From assembly GCF_036242395.1 (NCBI RefSeq), contig NZ_CP108458.1, positions 1,426,001-1,490,000 on the forward strand: a DNA stretch of 64,000 bases, in the 5' to 3' direction. A program made the position numbers and the translations under genes. The DNA comes from Kitasatospora sp. NBC_01266. GTDB lineage: Bacteria; Actinomycetota; Actinomycetes; Streptomycetales; Streptomycetaceae. The notes under the pieces were generated by a model, which did no database searches, was not told the origin of the DNA, and saw only the letters and a program-made list of their open reading frames with translations. Below are positions 16,693 to 25,106 of the stretch, piece after piece (position 1 is the first letter of the stretch; every line of letters begins with the position of its first letter).

Positions 16693-17844
16693 ATGTCCCG
16701 CAGAGTGATCGGCATCGTGATGAACGGTGTCACCGGCCGGATGGGCTACCGCCAGCACCTGATCCGCTCCATCCTGGCCATCCGTGCGCAGGGCGGCCTC
16801 GCCCTGGGCGACGGCGAGGTGCTCTGGCCCGAGCCGATCCTGGTAGGTCGCAGCGAGCAGAAGCTCCGGCAGCTCGCCGATCGGCACTTCCTCGACCACT
16901 GGACCACCTCGCTCGACGAGGCGCTGGCCCACCCGCTCGCCGAGATCTACTTCGACGCCCAGGTCACCACCGCCCGGGAGCCGGCGATCCGGCAGGCCAT
17001 CGCCGCCGGCAAGCACATCTACACCGAGAAGCCGACCGCCGAATCGCTGGACGCCGCGCTGGAGCTGGCCCGGCTGGCGCGAGAGGCCGGCGTCCGCAAC
17101 GGCGCCGTGCAGGACAAGCTCTTCCTGCCCGGCCTGCTCAAGCTCAAGCGCCTGGTGGACGGCGGCTTCTTCGGCCGGATCCTCTCGGTGCGCGGTGAGT
17201 TCGGCTACTGGGTCTTCGAGGGCGACTGGCAGGACGCGCAGCGCCCGTCCTGGAACTACCGGGCCGAGGACGGCGGCGGGATGATCCTGGACATGTTCCC
17301 GCACTGGCGCTACGTGCTGGACAACATCATCGCCCCGGTGCGCTCGGTCTACGCCCACACCGCCACCCACATCCCGCAGCGGGTCGGCGAGCAGGGCGAG
17401 GCGTACCAGGCGACCGCCGACGACGCGGCCTACGGCATCTTCGAGCTGGAGGGCGGCATCACCGCCCAGATCAACTCCTCCTGGGCGGTCCGGGTGGACC
17501 GCGACGAGCTGGTCGAGTTCCAGGTGGACGGCACCGAGGGCAGCGCGGTGGCGGGCCTGCGCAACTGCCGCTTCCAGCACCGGGCGGCGACGCCGAAGCC
17601 GGTCTGGAACCCGGACCTGCCGGTCACCGAGTCGTTCCGCGCGCAGTGGCAGCAGGTGCCCGACAACGCCGAGTTCGACAACGGCTTCAAGATCCAGTGG
17701 GAGCTCTTCCTCAAGCACGTGGCGACCGGCGCGCCCTACCAGTGGGACCTGCTGGAGGGTGCCAAGGGCGTGCAGCTCGCCGAGCTCGGCCTGCGCTCCG
17801 CCGCCGAGGGCCGCCGCCTCGACGTTCCCGAGCTGGAGATCTGA
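16693..17844 (+). CDS. Gfo/Idh/MocA family NAD(P)-dependent oxidoreductase
   Basis: 383-residue sugar oxidoreductase. The N-terminal Rossmann fold has GIVMNGVTGRMGYRQHLIRS, an unusual longer nucleotide loop, and the family EKP motif in IYTEKPTAESLDAALELAR. The C-terminal half is the alpha/beta substrate domain. The start is ATG at 16693 with AAGGAG 9 bases upstream. It begins a four-gene operon with overlapping stops and starts, controlled by the LacI-type operator at 16628. It probably oxidises a sugar or inositol-like substrate, often at C3 in this family, giving a keto-sugar for the following enzymes (inference). Confidence 0.85.
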   Translation: MSRRVIGIVMNGVTGRMGYRQHLIRSILAIRAQGGLALGDGEVLWPEPILVGRSEQKLRQLADRHFLDHWTTSLDEALAHPLAEIYFDAQVTTAREPAIRQAIAAGKHIYTEKPTAESLDAALELARLAREAGVRNGAVQDKLFLPGLLKLKRLVDGGFFGRILSVRGEFGYWVFEGDWQDAQRPSWNYRAEDGGGMILDMFPHWRYVLDNIIAPVRSVYAHTATHIPQRVGEQGEAYQATADDAAYGIFELEGGITAQINSSWAVRVDRDELVEFQVDGTEGSAVAGLRNCRFQHRAATPKPVWNPDLPVTESFRAQWQQVPDNAEFDNGFKIQWELFLKHVATGAPYQWDLLEGAKGVQLAELGLRSAAEGRRLDVPELEI

Positions 17845-18992
17845 TGGCCGAGATCGACCTCCCCGGCAGCGGCACCCACCGGCTGCGCGACCCCGAGCCG
17901 CTGGAGCTGCCCGGCACCGCCACCGCCTACCGCACCGTCTTCGCTGCCGCGCACGTGGTGGCCGATCCCCTCGGTGCCAACGCCCCCGGCGCACCCGCCG
18001 CCGTGGACTGGGACGCCACCCTGGCCTTCCGCCACCACGTCTGGTCGCTCGGCCTGGGCGTGGCCGACGCGATGGACACCGCCCAGCGCGGTATGGGCCT
18101 GGACTGGGACGCCACCCGCCAGTTGATCACCCGCTCCGGGGCCGCCGCCCGCTCGGTCGGCGGCCGGCTCGCCTGCGGTGTCGGCACCGACCAACTCGCC
18201 GCTCCCACGGCGACCCTGCCCGCCATCCTGGCCGCCTACGAGGAGCAGCTCGACGTGGTCGAGGCCGCCGGCGCGCAGCCGATCCTGATGGCCAGCCGGG
18301 CGCTCGCCGCCACCGCCCAGAGCCCCGACGACTACCTGCGCCTCTACGGCCAGCTGATCGGCCAGGCCCGGCAGCCCGTCGTCCTGCACTGGCTCGGCGA
18401 GATGTTCGACCCGGCGCTGCACGGCTACTGGGGCTCCCCCGACCTGGACCGGGCCACCGAGACGGTGCTGGCGCTGATCAAGGAGCACGCCGGGCGGATC
18501 GACGGCATCAAGGTCTCGCTGCTCGACGCCGACCGCGAGATCGCCCTGCGCCGCGCCCTGCCGGCGGGCGTGAAGCTCTACACCGGCGACGACTTCAACT
18601 ACCCGCAGCTCATCCGCGGCGACGAACTGGGCCACAGTCACGCCCTGCTGGGCATCTTCGACCCGATCGCAGCCACGGCCGCCGCCGCCCTGCACGCGCT
18701 CGACGCGGGCGACCTGGCACGCTACGACGCGCTGCTCGCCCCGACCCTGCCGCTGGCCCGTCACCTGTTCGCCACGCCGACCTACCACTACAAGACCGGC
18801 ATCGTCTTCATCGCCTGGCTGGCCGGCCACCAGGACCACTTCACCATGGTGGCCGGCGCGCAGAGCGGTCGCTCCGTGCCGCACCTGGTCGAGCTGTTCC
18901 GCCTCGCCGACCGGGCCGGCGTGCTGCCCGATCCGGACCTCGCCGTGCACCGGATGCGCCAGTTCCTCGCCGTGGCGGGGGTGGAGGCATGA
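17844..18992 (+). CDS. DUF993 family, dihydrodipicolinate-synthase-like TIM-barrel protein
   Basis: 382-residue protein of the DUF993 family, distantly related to class I aldolases of the dihydrodipicolinate synthase/KDG aldolase group. Recognisable segments are GIKVSLLDADREIALRRALP with a candidate Schiff-base Lys, LYTGDDFNYPQLIRGD, and TYHYKTGIVFIAWLAGHQ. The start ATG at 17844 overlaps the preceding stop (TGATG). The reaction is not established to my knowledge; in this operon it would most naturally cleave a keto-sugar acid into C3 units that feed glycerate kinase. It is conserved next to Gfo/Idh/MocA and IolE-like genes in actinobacteria, so the set is probably a functional unit. Confidence 0.8.
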   Translation: MAEIDLPGSGTHRLRDPEPLELPGTATAYRTVFAAAHVVADPLGANAPGAPAAVDWDATLAFRHHVWSLGLGVADAMDTAQRGMGLDWDATRQLITRSGAAARSVGGRLACGVGTDQLAAPTATLPAILAAYEEQLDVVEAAGAQPILMASRALAATAQSPDDYLRLYGQLIGQARQPVVLHWLGEMFDPALHGYWGSPDLDRATETVLALIKEHAGRIDGIKVSLLDADREIALRRALPAGVKLYTGDDFNYPQLIRGDELGHSHALLGIFDPIAATAAAALHALDAGDLARYDALLAPTLPLARHLFATPTYHYKTGIVFIAWLAGHQDHFTMVAGAQSGRSVPHLVELFRLADRAGVLPDPDLAVHRMRQFLAVAGVEA

Positions 18993-19810
18993 CCCGGCTG
19001 GCACTGAACCAGATCACCACCAAGCACTGGAGCCTGCCCGAGGCCGTCCAGGGCTGCGTGGACGCCGGGATCCCGGCGATCGGACTGTGGCGGGACAAGG
19101 TCGCCGAAACCGGCCTGGCCACCGCCGCGAAGCTGGTCCGCGACGCCGGTCTGAGCGTCAGCAGCCTGTGCCGGGGCGGCTTCCTCACCGCTGTCGGGGC
19201 CGAGGGCCGGCAGACCGCGCTGGCCGAGAACCTGCGGGCGCTGGAGGAGGCCGCCGAGCTGGGCACGGACACCCTGGTGATGGTGGTCGGCGGTCTGGCC
19301 GAGGGCAGTCGCGACCTGGTCGGCGCGCGCGCCCGGGTGGCCGAGCTGCTCAGCGAACTCGCCCTACACGCCGGGGACTTCGGTGTGCGGCTGGCGATCG
19401 AGCCGCTGCACCCGATGTTCTGCGCCGACCGGGCGGTGGTCTCCACCCTCGGCCAGGCCCTGGACCTCGCCGAGCAGTTCCCGGTCGAACAGGTCGGCGT
19501 CGTGGTGGACAGCTACCACGTCTGGTGGGACCCGGAGTTGGCGCGGCAGATCGCCCGGGCGGGCGACCGCATCGCCTCCTACCAGGTCTGCGACTGGACC
19601 CTGCCGCTGCCCGCCGACGCCCTGCTCGGACGCGGCCACGTCGGCGACGGCCACATCGACTTCCGCACCCTGACCGACCAGGTAGCGGCGGCCGGCTACA
19701 CCGGCTGGATCGAGGTCGAGATCTTCAACGAGACCGTCTGGGGGACCCCGGGCGCGCAGACCCTGCGGACCATGATCGAGCGTCACCACGCCCACGTGGA
19801 AACCCCGTGA
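18989..19810 (+). CDS. IolE-like sugar phosphate isomerase/epimerase
   Basis: 273-residue TIM-barrel protein of the xylose-isomerase-like family. Metal-site residues appear in LAIEPLHPMFCADR, VVVDSYHVWWDPEL and EVEIFNE, with GHVGDGHIDF near the active-site face. The ATG at 18989 overlaps the stop of the DUF993 gene, and its stop overlaps the GTG of glycerate kinase. It likely isomerises or dehydrates the keto intermediate made by the Gfo/Idh/MocA enzyme. It is only distantly similar to the other TIM-barrel isomerase at 9174-9977, so the two are not simple duplicates. Confidence 0.83.
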   Translation: MTRLALNQITTKHWSLPEAVQGCVDAGIPAIGLWRDKVAETGLATAAKLVRDAGLSVSSLCRGGFLTAVGAEGRQTALAENLRALEEAAELGTDTLVMVVGGLAEGSRDLVGARARVAELLSELALHAGDFGVRLAIEPLHPMFCADRAVVSTLGQALDLAEQFPVEQVGVVVDSYHVWWDPELARQIARAGDRIASYQVCDWTLPLPADALLGRGHVGDGHIDFRTLTDQVAAAGYTGWIEVEIFNETVWGTPGAQTLRTMIERHHAHVETP

Positions 19811-20889
19811 AGGTCGTTCTCGCGCCCGACTCCTTCAAAGGGACCGTCACCGCCGCTGAGGCCGCCCAGGCCCTGGCCGACGGCTGGCGTTCCATCAGAC
19901 CGGCGGATCAGCTGCTGATCCGCCCCATGGCTGACGGCGGTGAGGGCACACTGGGCGCCGTCAGGGCCGCCCACCCGGGGATTCCCGTGACCCGGGTGGG
20001 CGGCTGCACCGGCCCCGACGGCCGCCTCGTGCCCGGCGCGTTCGCGCTCCTGCCGGACGGCACCGCCGTCGTGGAACTCGCGGTCGCCAGCGGCATCACG
20101 CTGATGACCGAGCTCGCCCCGCTCACCGCCACCACGCGCGGCACCGGCGAGCTGATCGCCGCCGCCCTCGACCACAGCGCGACCCGCTTGCTGATCGCCC
20201 TGGGCGGCTCCGGCTCCACCGACGGCGGTGCGGGCCTGCTGGCGGCCCTCGGTCTGCGGCTGCTCGACGCCGACGGGGTGCCGCTGCCCGACGGCGGTGG
20301 CGAGCTGGTCCGCGCCCACTGGGTGGACCGGGGCCGGTTCCGGGCGGCGCCGACCGGCGGCGTGCGGCTGCTCACCGACGTCACCAACCCGCTGCTCGGG
20401 CCCGAGGGCGCCGCCGCCGTGTACGGCCCGCAGAAGGGCGCCTCACCGGCCGACGTCGAGCAGCTCGACCAGGGCCTGCACCGCCTGGCTTCGCTGCTCG
20501 GCGGCGACCCGGAGCAGCCCGGGGCGGGCGCGGCCGGCGGCACCGCCTACGGGCTGACAGCTGCCTGGGGCGCCACCGTCACACCCGGCGCCGCGGCCGT
20601 CGCCGACCTGCTCGGCCTGGACGAGGCGCTGGCCGGGGCCGACCTGGTGGTCACCGGCGAGGGCCGGTTCGACGCCACCAGCCTCAACGGCAAGGTGGTC
20701 GGCGAGGTCCTCGCACGGGCTGAGCGGGCCGGAGCGGCCGCCCGGATCGTCGCCGGCGAGTCGGCCGAACCGGGCGTGCTGACCCTCACCGGGCTGGCCG
20801 GCGACCCGGACGAAGCACGCACACACGCCGCCGATTGGCTCCGGGCAGCCGGCGCCGCGCTCGCCGCCGAGGCGGACCCTCGGGGCTGA
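19807..20889 (+). CDS. Glycerate kinase (GarK/GlxK family)
   Basis: 360-residue kinase phosphorylating D-glycerate with ATP, giving a phosphoglycerate (2-phosphoglycerate in the characterised GarK/GlxK enzymes) for glycolysis. The N-terminus VKVVLAPDSFKGTVTAAEA is diagnostic; MADGGEGTLGA, LGGSGSTDGGAGLL, and VTGEGRFDATSLNGK are further family motifs. The start is GTG at 19807, overlapping the isomerase stop. It is the terminal enzyme of the operon, which points to a pathway ending in glycerate. It stops before a strong bidirectional terminator. Confidence 0.92.
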   Translation: MKVVLAPDSFKGTVTAAEAAQALADGWRSIRPADQLLIRPMADGGEGTLGAVRAAHPGIPVTRVGGCTGPDGRLVPGAFALLPDGTAVVELAVASGITLMTELAPLTATTRGTGELIAAALDHSATRLLIALGGSGSTDGGAGLLAALGLRLLDADGVPLPDGGGELVRAHWVDRGRFRAAPTGGVRLLTDVTNPLLGPEGAAAVYGPQKGASPADVEQLDQGLHRLASLLGGDPEQPGAGAAGGTAYGLTAAWGATVTPGAAAVADLLGLDEALAGADLVVTGEGRFDATSLNGKVVGEVLARAERAGAAARIVAGESAEPGVLTLTGLAGDPDEARTHAADWLRAAGAALAAEADPRG

Positions 20890-20913
20890 GCGGGACCGCG
20901 GGTCGGACACGGA

Positions 20914-20960
20914 GAGCCGGACCCTGCTGCGGCGTCAACGCCTTCGGCAGGGTCCGGCTC
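20914..20960. terminator. Bidirectional terminator between glycerate kinase and RsbW-like gene
   Basis: GAGCCGGACCCTGC (20914-20927) and GCAGGGTCCGGCTC (20947-20960) form a perfect 14-bp stem around a 19-base loop, in the 87-base gap between convergent genes. Confidence 0.85.
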
Positions 20961-20976
20961 GTCGGTGGGACGGCGG

Positions 20977-21462
20977 CTACCGGGTACCGGACCGCAGCGG
21001 CACCTTGGCCACCGCACGAGTCCCGTCCGGCCCGCACCACAGGACGCACCCGGTCGAGAACGCGTTCACCAGGGTCAGGCCGCGTCCGCCGACCCGCTCG
21101 GTGATGCCGCCCAGCTTCTCGGCCGCGGAGGCCGAGCACCACTGGCCCCGGTCCTTGACCTCCACGGTGACCGCCTCGCGATCCGTGCTGATCAGCACGG
21201 CGACGTCCGGGCTGCCGCTGTGCCGGACGGCGTTCGCGGCCAGCTCGGTCACGATCAGCGCGACGGCTTCGTCGATGCCCGCCGGCAGCGCCCAACTGCG
21301 GACCACCCGGCGGGCGAAGCGCCGCAGCGCGGGCACGGAGCCGGTCTCCGCCGCCATGACGCAGGCGGCCCGCCGGCCGAGGGCCACACCCGGCGCGGGG
21401 CGCTCCATGGTGAGGGTGCTGCGCTCCATGGTGGGGGTGCGGTGCTGGGCGGTGGCGAACAT
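20977..21462 (-). CDS. RsbW-like ATP-binding protein (paralogue)
   Basis: 161-residue GHKL ATPase of the RsbW/anti-sigma type: N-box LIVTELAANAVRHSGS, G1-like EVKDRGQW, G2-like GGRGLTLVNAFS. The start is ATG at 21462 with CAGGAG 6 bases upstream; a longer reading to 21519 lacks support. It is an orphan with no adjacent sigma factor or antagonist. It is paralogous to 2661-3167; the pair flank the sugar-acid cluster on both sides. A short repeat in its N-terminal tail (two copies of TMER) suggests a flexible, unconserved leader. Confidence 0.85.
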   Translation of the reverse strand: MFATAQHRTPTMERSTLTMERPAPGVALGRRAACVMAAETGSVPALRRFARRVVRSWALPAGIDEAVALIVTELAANAVRHSGSPDVAVLISTDREAVTVEVKDRGQWCSASAAEKLGGITERVGGRGLTLVNAFSTGCVLWCGPDGTRAVAKVPLRSGTR

Positions 21463-21852
21463 CTCGGACTCCTGGGCTGCTGGACTGTTCTGCTCTGCCT
21501 CCCACAGTCCGCCTGCCAACGCCGGGAAGCATCGGGATCACCCCACGATGCGGATACCCATCAATAGGGATGGAGCGGGTGAATCACCCAAAGCCGCCCC
21601 CGCTTCCCGCCGCCTGCCGCCCGCCCGGCTGCCCGCGCCGCTGGTCAGCCACCATTCATGTGGTCAGTCATGCGCCGGTTGTGCATTGTCTGCGCCGGTC
21701 GCCGCTCCTAGGTTTTCCCCATCGAACAGACCGGTGGGAAAACCGGTCTCGATCTCGCGGTCCGACACCGGGTTCCGCATCCGTCAGCACACGCGACGGC
21801 ACATCACCCGCGTCAGCCGCTCAGGCTCCCCCCACCTTCCGGAGACGCTGCC
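21463..21852. other. Divergent intergenic region with inverted repeats
   Basis: This 390-base region separates the leftward RsbW-like gene from the rightward secreted propeller gene. It contains AGACCGGT (21728-21735) and ACCGGTCT (21742-21749) around GGGAAA, nested in ATCGA and TCGAT, a likely operator about 100 bases before the propeller start. GCATCG/CGATGC arms lie near 21530-21552. No gene was found. Confidence 0.4.
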
Positions 21853-24414
21853 ATGAACTTCCGAACCCCCAGGCGGGCGCGCGCCGCGCTCGCCTCCCTG
21901 GTGCCGCTGGCGCTGGCGGTCACCTGCGTCGCCCCCGTCACGTCGGCCGGCGCGACGACGCCGAGCTACACGATCACGACCGGTACGACCGGCAGCTACG
22001 CCTACGCCGACGACACGCCGGCGTACCCCTTCATCGACAGCAACGGCCAGTTCTACTTCCAGTCCTCGCACTCGCTCTACGCGGGCAGCGACAGCCGCGC
22101 CTGGAACTTCTACACCGGGACGGACATCGACACCAACGTCAGCAAGGCCGCGATCTCCTCCGCGCCCGACAACGCCGACACCACGGTGCGCTGCAACACC
22201 AGCCCGACCGGACAGATGTCCACCTACGACCCGCGCGGCTCCCAGACCTCGGGGTACGCCGAGAAAAACTACTGCGACCTGATCGGCGTCTGGGTCGACC
22301 CGGACACCGGCACCTGGTACGGGGCGGTGCACGACGAGTTCACCCCGTCGCCGTTCGGTGACGGGCTGCACTACGACTCGATCGACTACGCGCAGTCCAC
22401 CGACCACGGCAGCACCTGGACGATCACGGACCACATGATCACCTCGCCGTTCACCACCTGGCGCGAGAACGACCAGTTGTTCACGCCGGCCACCGACGGC
22501 AGCGTGCACACCAACGGCGGCCAGTGCCTGGACATCACCGGCGGCGGCACCACCGCCGGCACCGCGGTCGGCAAGTACGGCTGCACCGGCAACGCCAACC
22601 AGAAGTGGACCGTCTCCAACGGCACCCTGGTCAACCCGGCCTCGGGCCTGTGCCTGACCGCCTCCGGCACCGGAGCCGGATCCACCTTCACGCTCCAGAC
22701 CTGCTCCGGCGCGACGACCCAGACCCTCACCACCCCGGCCGCCGGGGCCAAGGGGCAGATCAAGCTGACCGGAACCCCCACCAGCTGCATCGACTCCACC
22801 AGCACGCTGCAGCTGGCGGCCTGCAACGACCCGTCCAAGGACGGCAAGGCCCAGTTCCCGAACCAGACCTACTACTACGGCGACGGCGACCCGAAGCTCT
22901 TCGTCGACTACGCCTCCGGCTACTTCTACCTCTACTACGACACCCAGATCCTGAACCAGGCCGGCGGCGGCCGGGTGGACCTCGGCCACGTCGCGCGGGC
23001 CCCGATCTCCGGCAAGATGGCGCCCTCCTCCTGGACGAAGTGGTACAACGGCAGCTGGACCCAGCCCGGCCAGGGCGGCAAGGAGGCCGACCTGATCGCC
23101 TCCGACGGGACCACCAGCGGGTACATCAACGACGCGTACAACCCCGCCAACACCGGCACCACCGCCCAGCAGCTGACGGCCGGTCAGCTGCCCAGCGCCG
23201 CGCCACTGGCCTGGCTGGACGTCGCCTACGACGCCTACCTGGGCATGTACATCAGCACGGCGCGACCCGAGAACCCCGTCACGGCCACCCCGCTGCACTT
23301 CTACGGCACGACCGACCTGTCCACGCAGAAGTGGGTGGACCTCGGTACGACCAGCAGCCCCAGCGGCGCGGCCTGGTACCGCTCGCTGCTGGACGGCACC
23401 AGCAGGACCGCCAACCAGCTGGTCGGCAAGTCCTTCCGCAACTACTGCATGTACAGCTGCGGCACGCTGAGCTCGGCCGGATACGTCAACACCACGATCG
23501 ACACCGCGGCGGCCAACCTGCCCGTCCCGCCGGTCACCACCGGCAGCGCCTACCAGATCGCCGCCGGCAGCGGACAGTACCTGGCCCAGTCCGGCAGCAC
23601 ACTGACCACTGCGGCCGGCAGCAGCACCTCCGCCTCGCAGGCATGGACGTTCACCGCCACCGGTGACGGCTTCTTCACCATCGCCAACGCCGCCTCCGGC
23701 CAGAACATCGGCGTCAACGACACCGCCAACTCCGGCCGCGCCTGGGGCGCCCCGCTCACCCTCAGCACCGGGACCAGCGTCGGCTACCAGTGGTTCGTCC
23801 AGGCCGTCAACGACGCCAACCTGCCGTCCGGCAGCTACCGGCTGGTCAACCGCTACAGCGGCCAGGCCCTCAGCCTGACCACCGGCACCGGCGGTGCCGC
23901 CACCGCCCCGCAGCGCGACTGGGCCAACACCGGAACCTCCGGCGACACCCACGCCGTCAACGCCCAGACCCTCACCTTCCCGGCCGGCTCCGCGAACGCG
24001 AACCTCATCCCCGGCGGGAACTTCGAGTCCGGCAACCTGACCGGCTGGACCGTCCACAACGCCACGATCGTCACCGACGCCGCGGCCCACAGCCCCAGCC
24101 ACGACCTTCAGCTGGCCGCCCCGGCCGGCGACTACGCCACCATGGAGTACACCGTCACCGGGCTGACCCCGAACACCACCTACACCTACTCCGGCTGGGT
24201 CCGCGCCGACTCCGGTGCCTCCACCAGCGTCGGCGTGAAGAACTTCGGCGGCACCCAGGTCACCACCCACAGCACCGCGACCGGTTGGACCCCGGTCTCC
24301 AACACCTTCACCACCGGTCCCACCAACAGCACTGCGACCGTCTTCTGCTACTTGCCCGCCGGGGCCGCCACCGCCACCTCCACCTGCGACGACCTCAGCC
24401 TGACCACCGGCTGA
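21853..24414 (+). CDS. Secreted sialidase-like beta-propeller protein with ricin-type lectin and C-terminal carbohydrate-binding modules
   Basis: 853-residue exported protein. A Sec signal peptide (residues 1-33) ends near TSAGA. The propeller carries the Asp-box STDHGSTW, typical of sialidase/BNR folds, so it may be a glycoside hydrolase or lectin. A ricin-B-like module (~221-296: GGQCLDITGGGTTAG, NANQKWTV) is inserted within the propeller, interrupting it. Residues ~565-693 look like a second beta-trefoil-like region (AYQIAAGSGQYLAQSG), and ~713-853 a CBM4/9-like module (NLIPGGNFESGNLTGWTV). The start is ATG at 21853 after GGAG. I cannot assign catalytic residues, so the activity is open. 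It is monocistronic and ends at a hairpin terminator. Confidence 0.7.
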   Translation: MNFRTPRRARAALASLVPLALAVTCVAPVTSAGATTPSYTITTGTTGSYAYADDTPAYPFIDSNGQFYFQSSHSLYAGSDSRAWNFYTGTDIDTNVSKAAISSAPDNADTTVRCNTSPTGQMSTYDPRGSQTSGYAEKNYCDLIGVWVDPDTGTWYGAVHDEFTPSPFGDGLHYDSIDYAQSTDHGSTWTITDHMITSPFTTWRENDQLFTPATDGSVHTNGGQCLDITGGGTTAGTAVGKYGCTGNANQKWTVSNGTLVNPASGLCLTASGTGAGSTFTLQTCSGATTQTLTTPAAGAKGQIKLTGTPTSCIDSTSTLQLAACNDPSKDGKAQFPNQTYYYGDGDPKLFVDYASGYFYLYYDTQILNQAGGGRVDLGHVARAPISGKMAPSSWTKWYNGSWTQPGQGGKEADLIASDGTTSGYINDAYNPANTGTTAQQLTAGQLPSAAPLAWLDVAYDAYLGMYISTARPENPVTATPLHFYGTTDLSTQKWVDLGTTSSPSGAAWYRSLLDGTSRTANQLVGKSFRNYCMYSCGTLSSAGYVNTTIDTAAANLPVPPVTTGSAYQIAAGSGQYLAQSGSTLTTAAGSSTSASQAWTFTATGDGFFTIANAASGQNIGVNDTANSGRAWGAPLTLSTGTSVGYQWFVQAVNDANLPSGSYRLVNRYSGQALSLTTGTGGAATAPQRDWANTGTSGDTHAVNAQTLTFPAGSANANLIPGGNFESGNLTGWTVHNATIVTDAAAHSPSHDLQLAAPAGDYATMEYTVTGLTPNTTYTYSGWVRADSGASTSVGVKNFGGTQVTTHSTATGWTPVSNTFTTGPTNSTATVFCYLPAGAATATSTCDDLSLTTG

Positions 24415-24436
24415 CCGCTCGCCCCGGAGACAGCCT

Positions 24437-24467
24437 GAGGCCCGCACACCCGCCACGTGCGGGCCTC
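24437..24467 (+). terminator. Hairpin terminator after the secreted propeller gene
   Basis: GAGGCCCGCAC (24437-24447) and GTGCGGGCCTC (24457-24467) form a perfect 11-bp stem with a 9-base loop, 22 bases after the stop codon. Confidence 0.8.
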
Positions 24468-24681
24468 CGGTGTTCCCAGGCGCTGACGGCACGCCGCTCC
24501 GCGGGTGATCCGGGATCCGCCGCCCGCTGGAACAGCCGCGGTAACGGATTCGAACCAATCGACCGAGCCCGCCGGGCCCCGCCGGCATGGACGCAAACCG
24601 ATCCGGATGCAGGCAACCATCACGACGGTACCAACGCCAGCACCCCCACAGTCCCGGTCCGCCGTGGGGCAACGGTGCGTG

Positions 24682-24696
24682 TCCCCCCTCGGACAC
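24682..24696 (+). repeat. tRNA-3'-end-like attachment core, copy A
   Basis: The 15-mer TCCCCCCTCGGACAC occurs here and exactly at 38120-38134 and 46951-46965. In the other two copies it follows GGTTCAA and is followed by a terminator, as at a tRNA 3' end. Here it lies inside the 3' portion of a serine-recombinase remnant (read on the minus strand as KCPRGDTH), as expected for an integrase gene abutting its attachment site. Confidence 0.55.
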
Positions 24697-24983
24697 TTCG
24701 TTACGCACATAGAAGTTGCGGGTCGAGACTCAACGGTCACGATCCGCTTCTTTGCGTTGTAGACCAGGTTAAGGCCGAATGCCTCGTAGATGGGCGCCTT
24801 CCGCTCGGGTTTCGCCTGCATGAGGCGGTCGGTCAGGTTGCCGAGCTTGGCGATCATCGCCTCGATCTGGTCGGCCGTCAGGGTGCGCGGTGCTTCGGCG
24901 GTGAGCTGGTTCAGACGCTGCTGGGCGGTGGCCTGACCGAGGCGGGCTTCGTTGATCCACCCGGCGACGGTGGCGGGGTCTGC
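24682..24983 (-). pseudogene. Serine recombinase (integrase) 3' remnant
   Basis: Minus-strand reading gives the C-terminal coiled-coil and tail typical of large serine recombinases of actinobacterial mobile elements: DPATVAGWINEARLGQ, LTADQIEAMIAKLGNLTDRL, then KAPIYEAFGLNLVYNAKKR and a tail KCPRGDTH that runs into the attachment-core repeat. The catalytic resolvase domain and zinc ribbon are absent: the reading frame is cut exactly at the left terminal repeat of the insertion sequence at 24980, and the missing part is not found beyond the right end of that element. It is a dead integrase marking an old integrative element. The reading frame stays open past the repeat to 24348, into what is probably host sequence. 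Confidence 0.7.
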
Positions 24984-25012
24984 GGGTGCCGATAATTCAT
25001 CCGGCCAGGTCA
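24980..25012 (+). repeat. Left terminal inverted repeat of the insertion sequence
   Basis: Reads CTGCGGGTGCCGATAATTCA and continues to CCAGGTCA. It matches the reverse complement of 26196-26228 with few mismatches, and resembles the ends of the three IS fragments elsewhere in the window. Confidence 0.8.
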
Positions 25013-25106
25013 TGAGCTTGATCGTCGATCAGAGGCCGTCTGTGATTGCGCCGCTCGCCCCAGCTGTCTTCACGTGGACACGGAGCGAGCGGCATCATGA
25101 TCTGCC

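Noticed and set aside
24540..24580. GGTTCGAATCC-like T-arm on the minus strand, suggesting a tRNA
   Set aside because: The surrounding bases do not form a T-stem of five pairs, acceptor stem or anticodon arm, so no tRNA is called.
24682..24696. GTGTCC/GGACAC around the core as a stand-alone hairpin terminator
   Set aside because: Only 6-bp arms, no U-run, and the other two copies of the core lack the left arm, so the repeat rather than the hairpin is the conserved unit.
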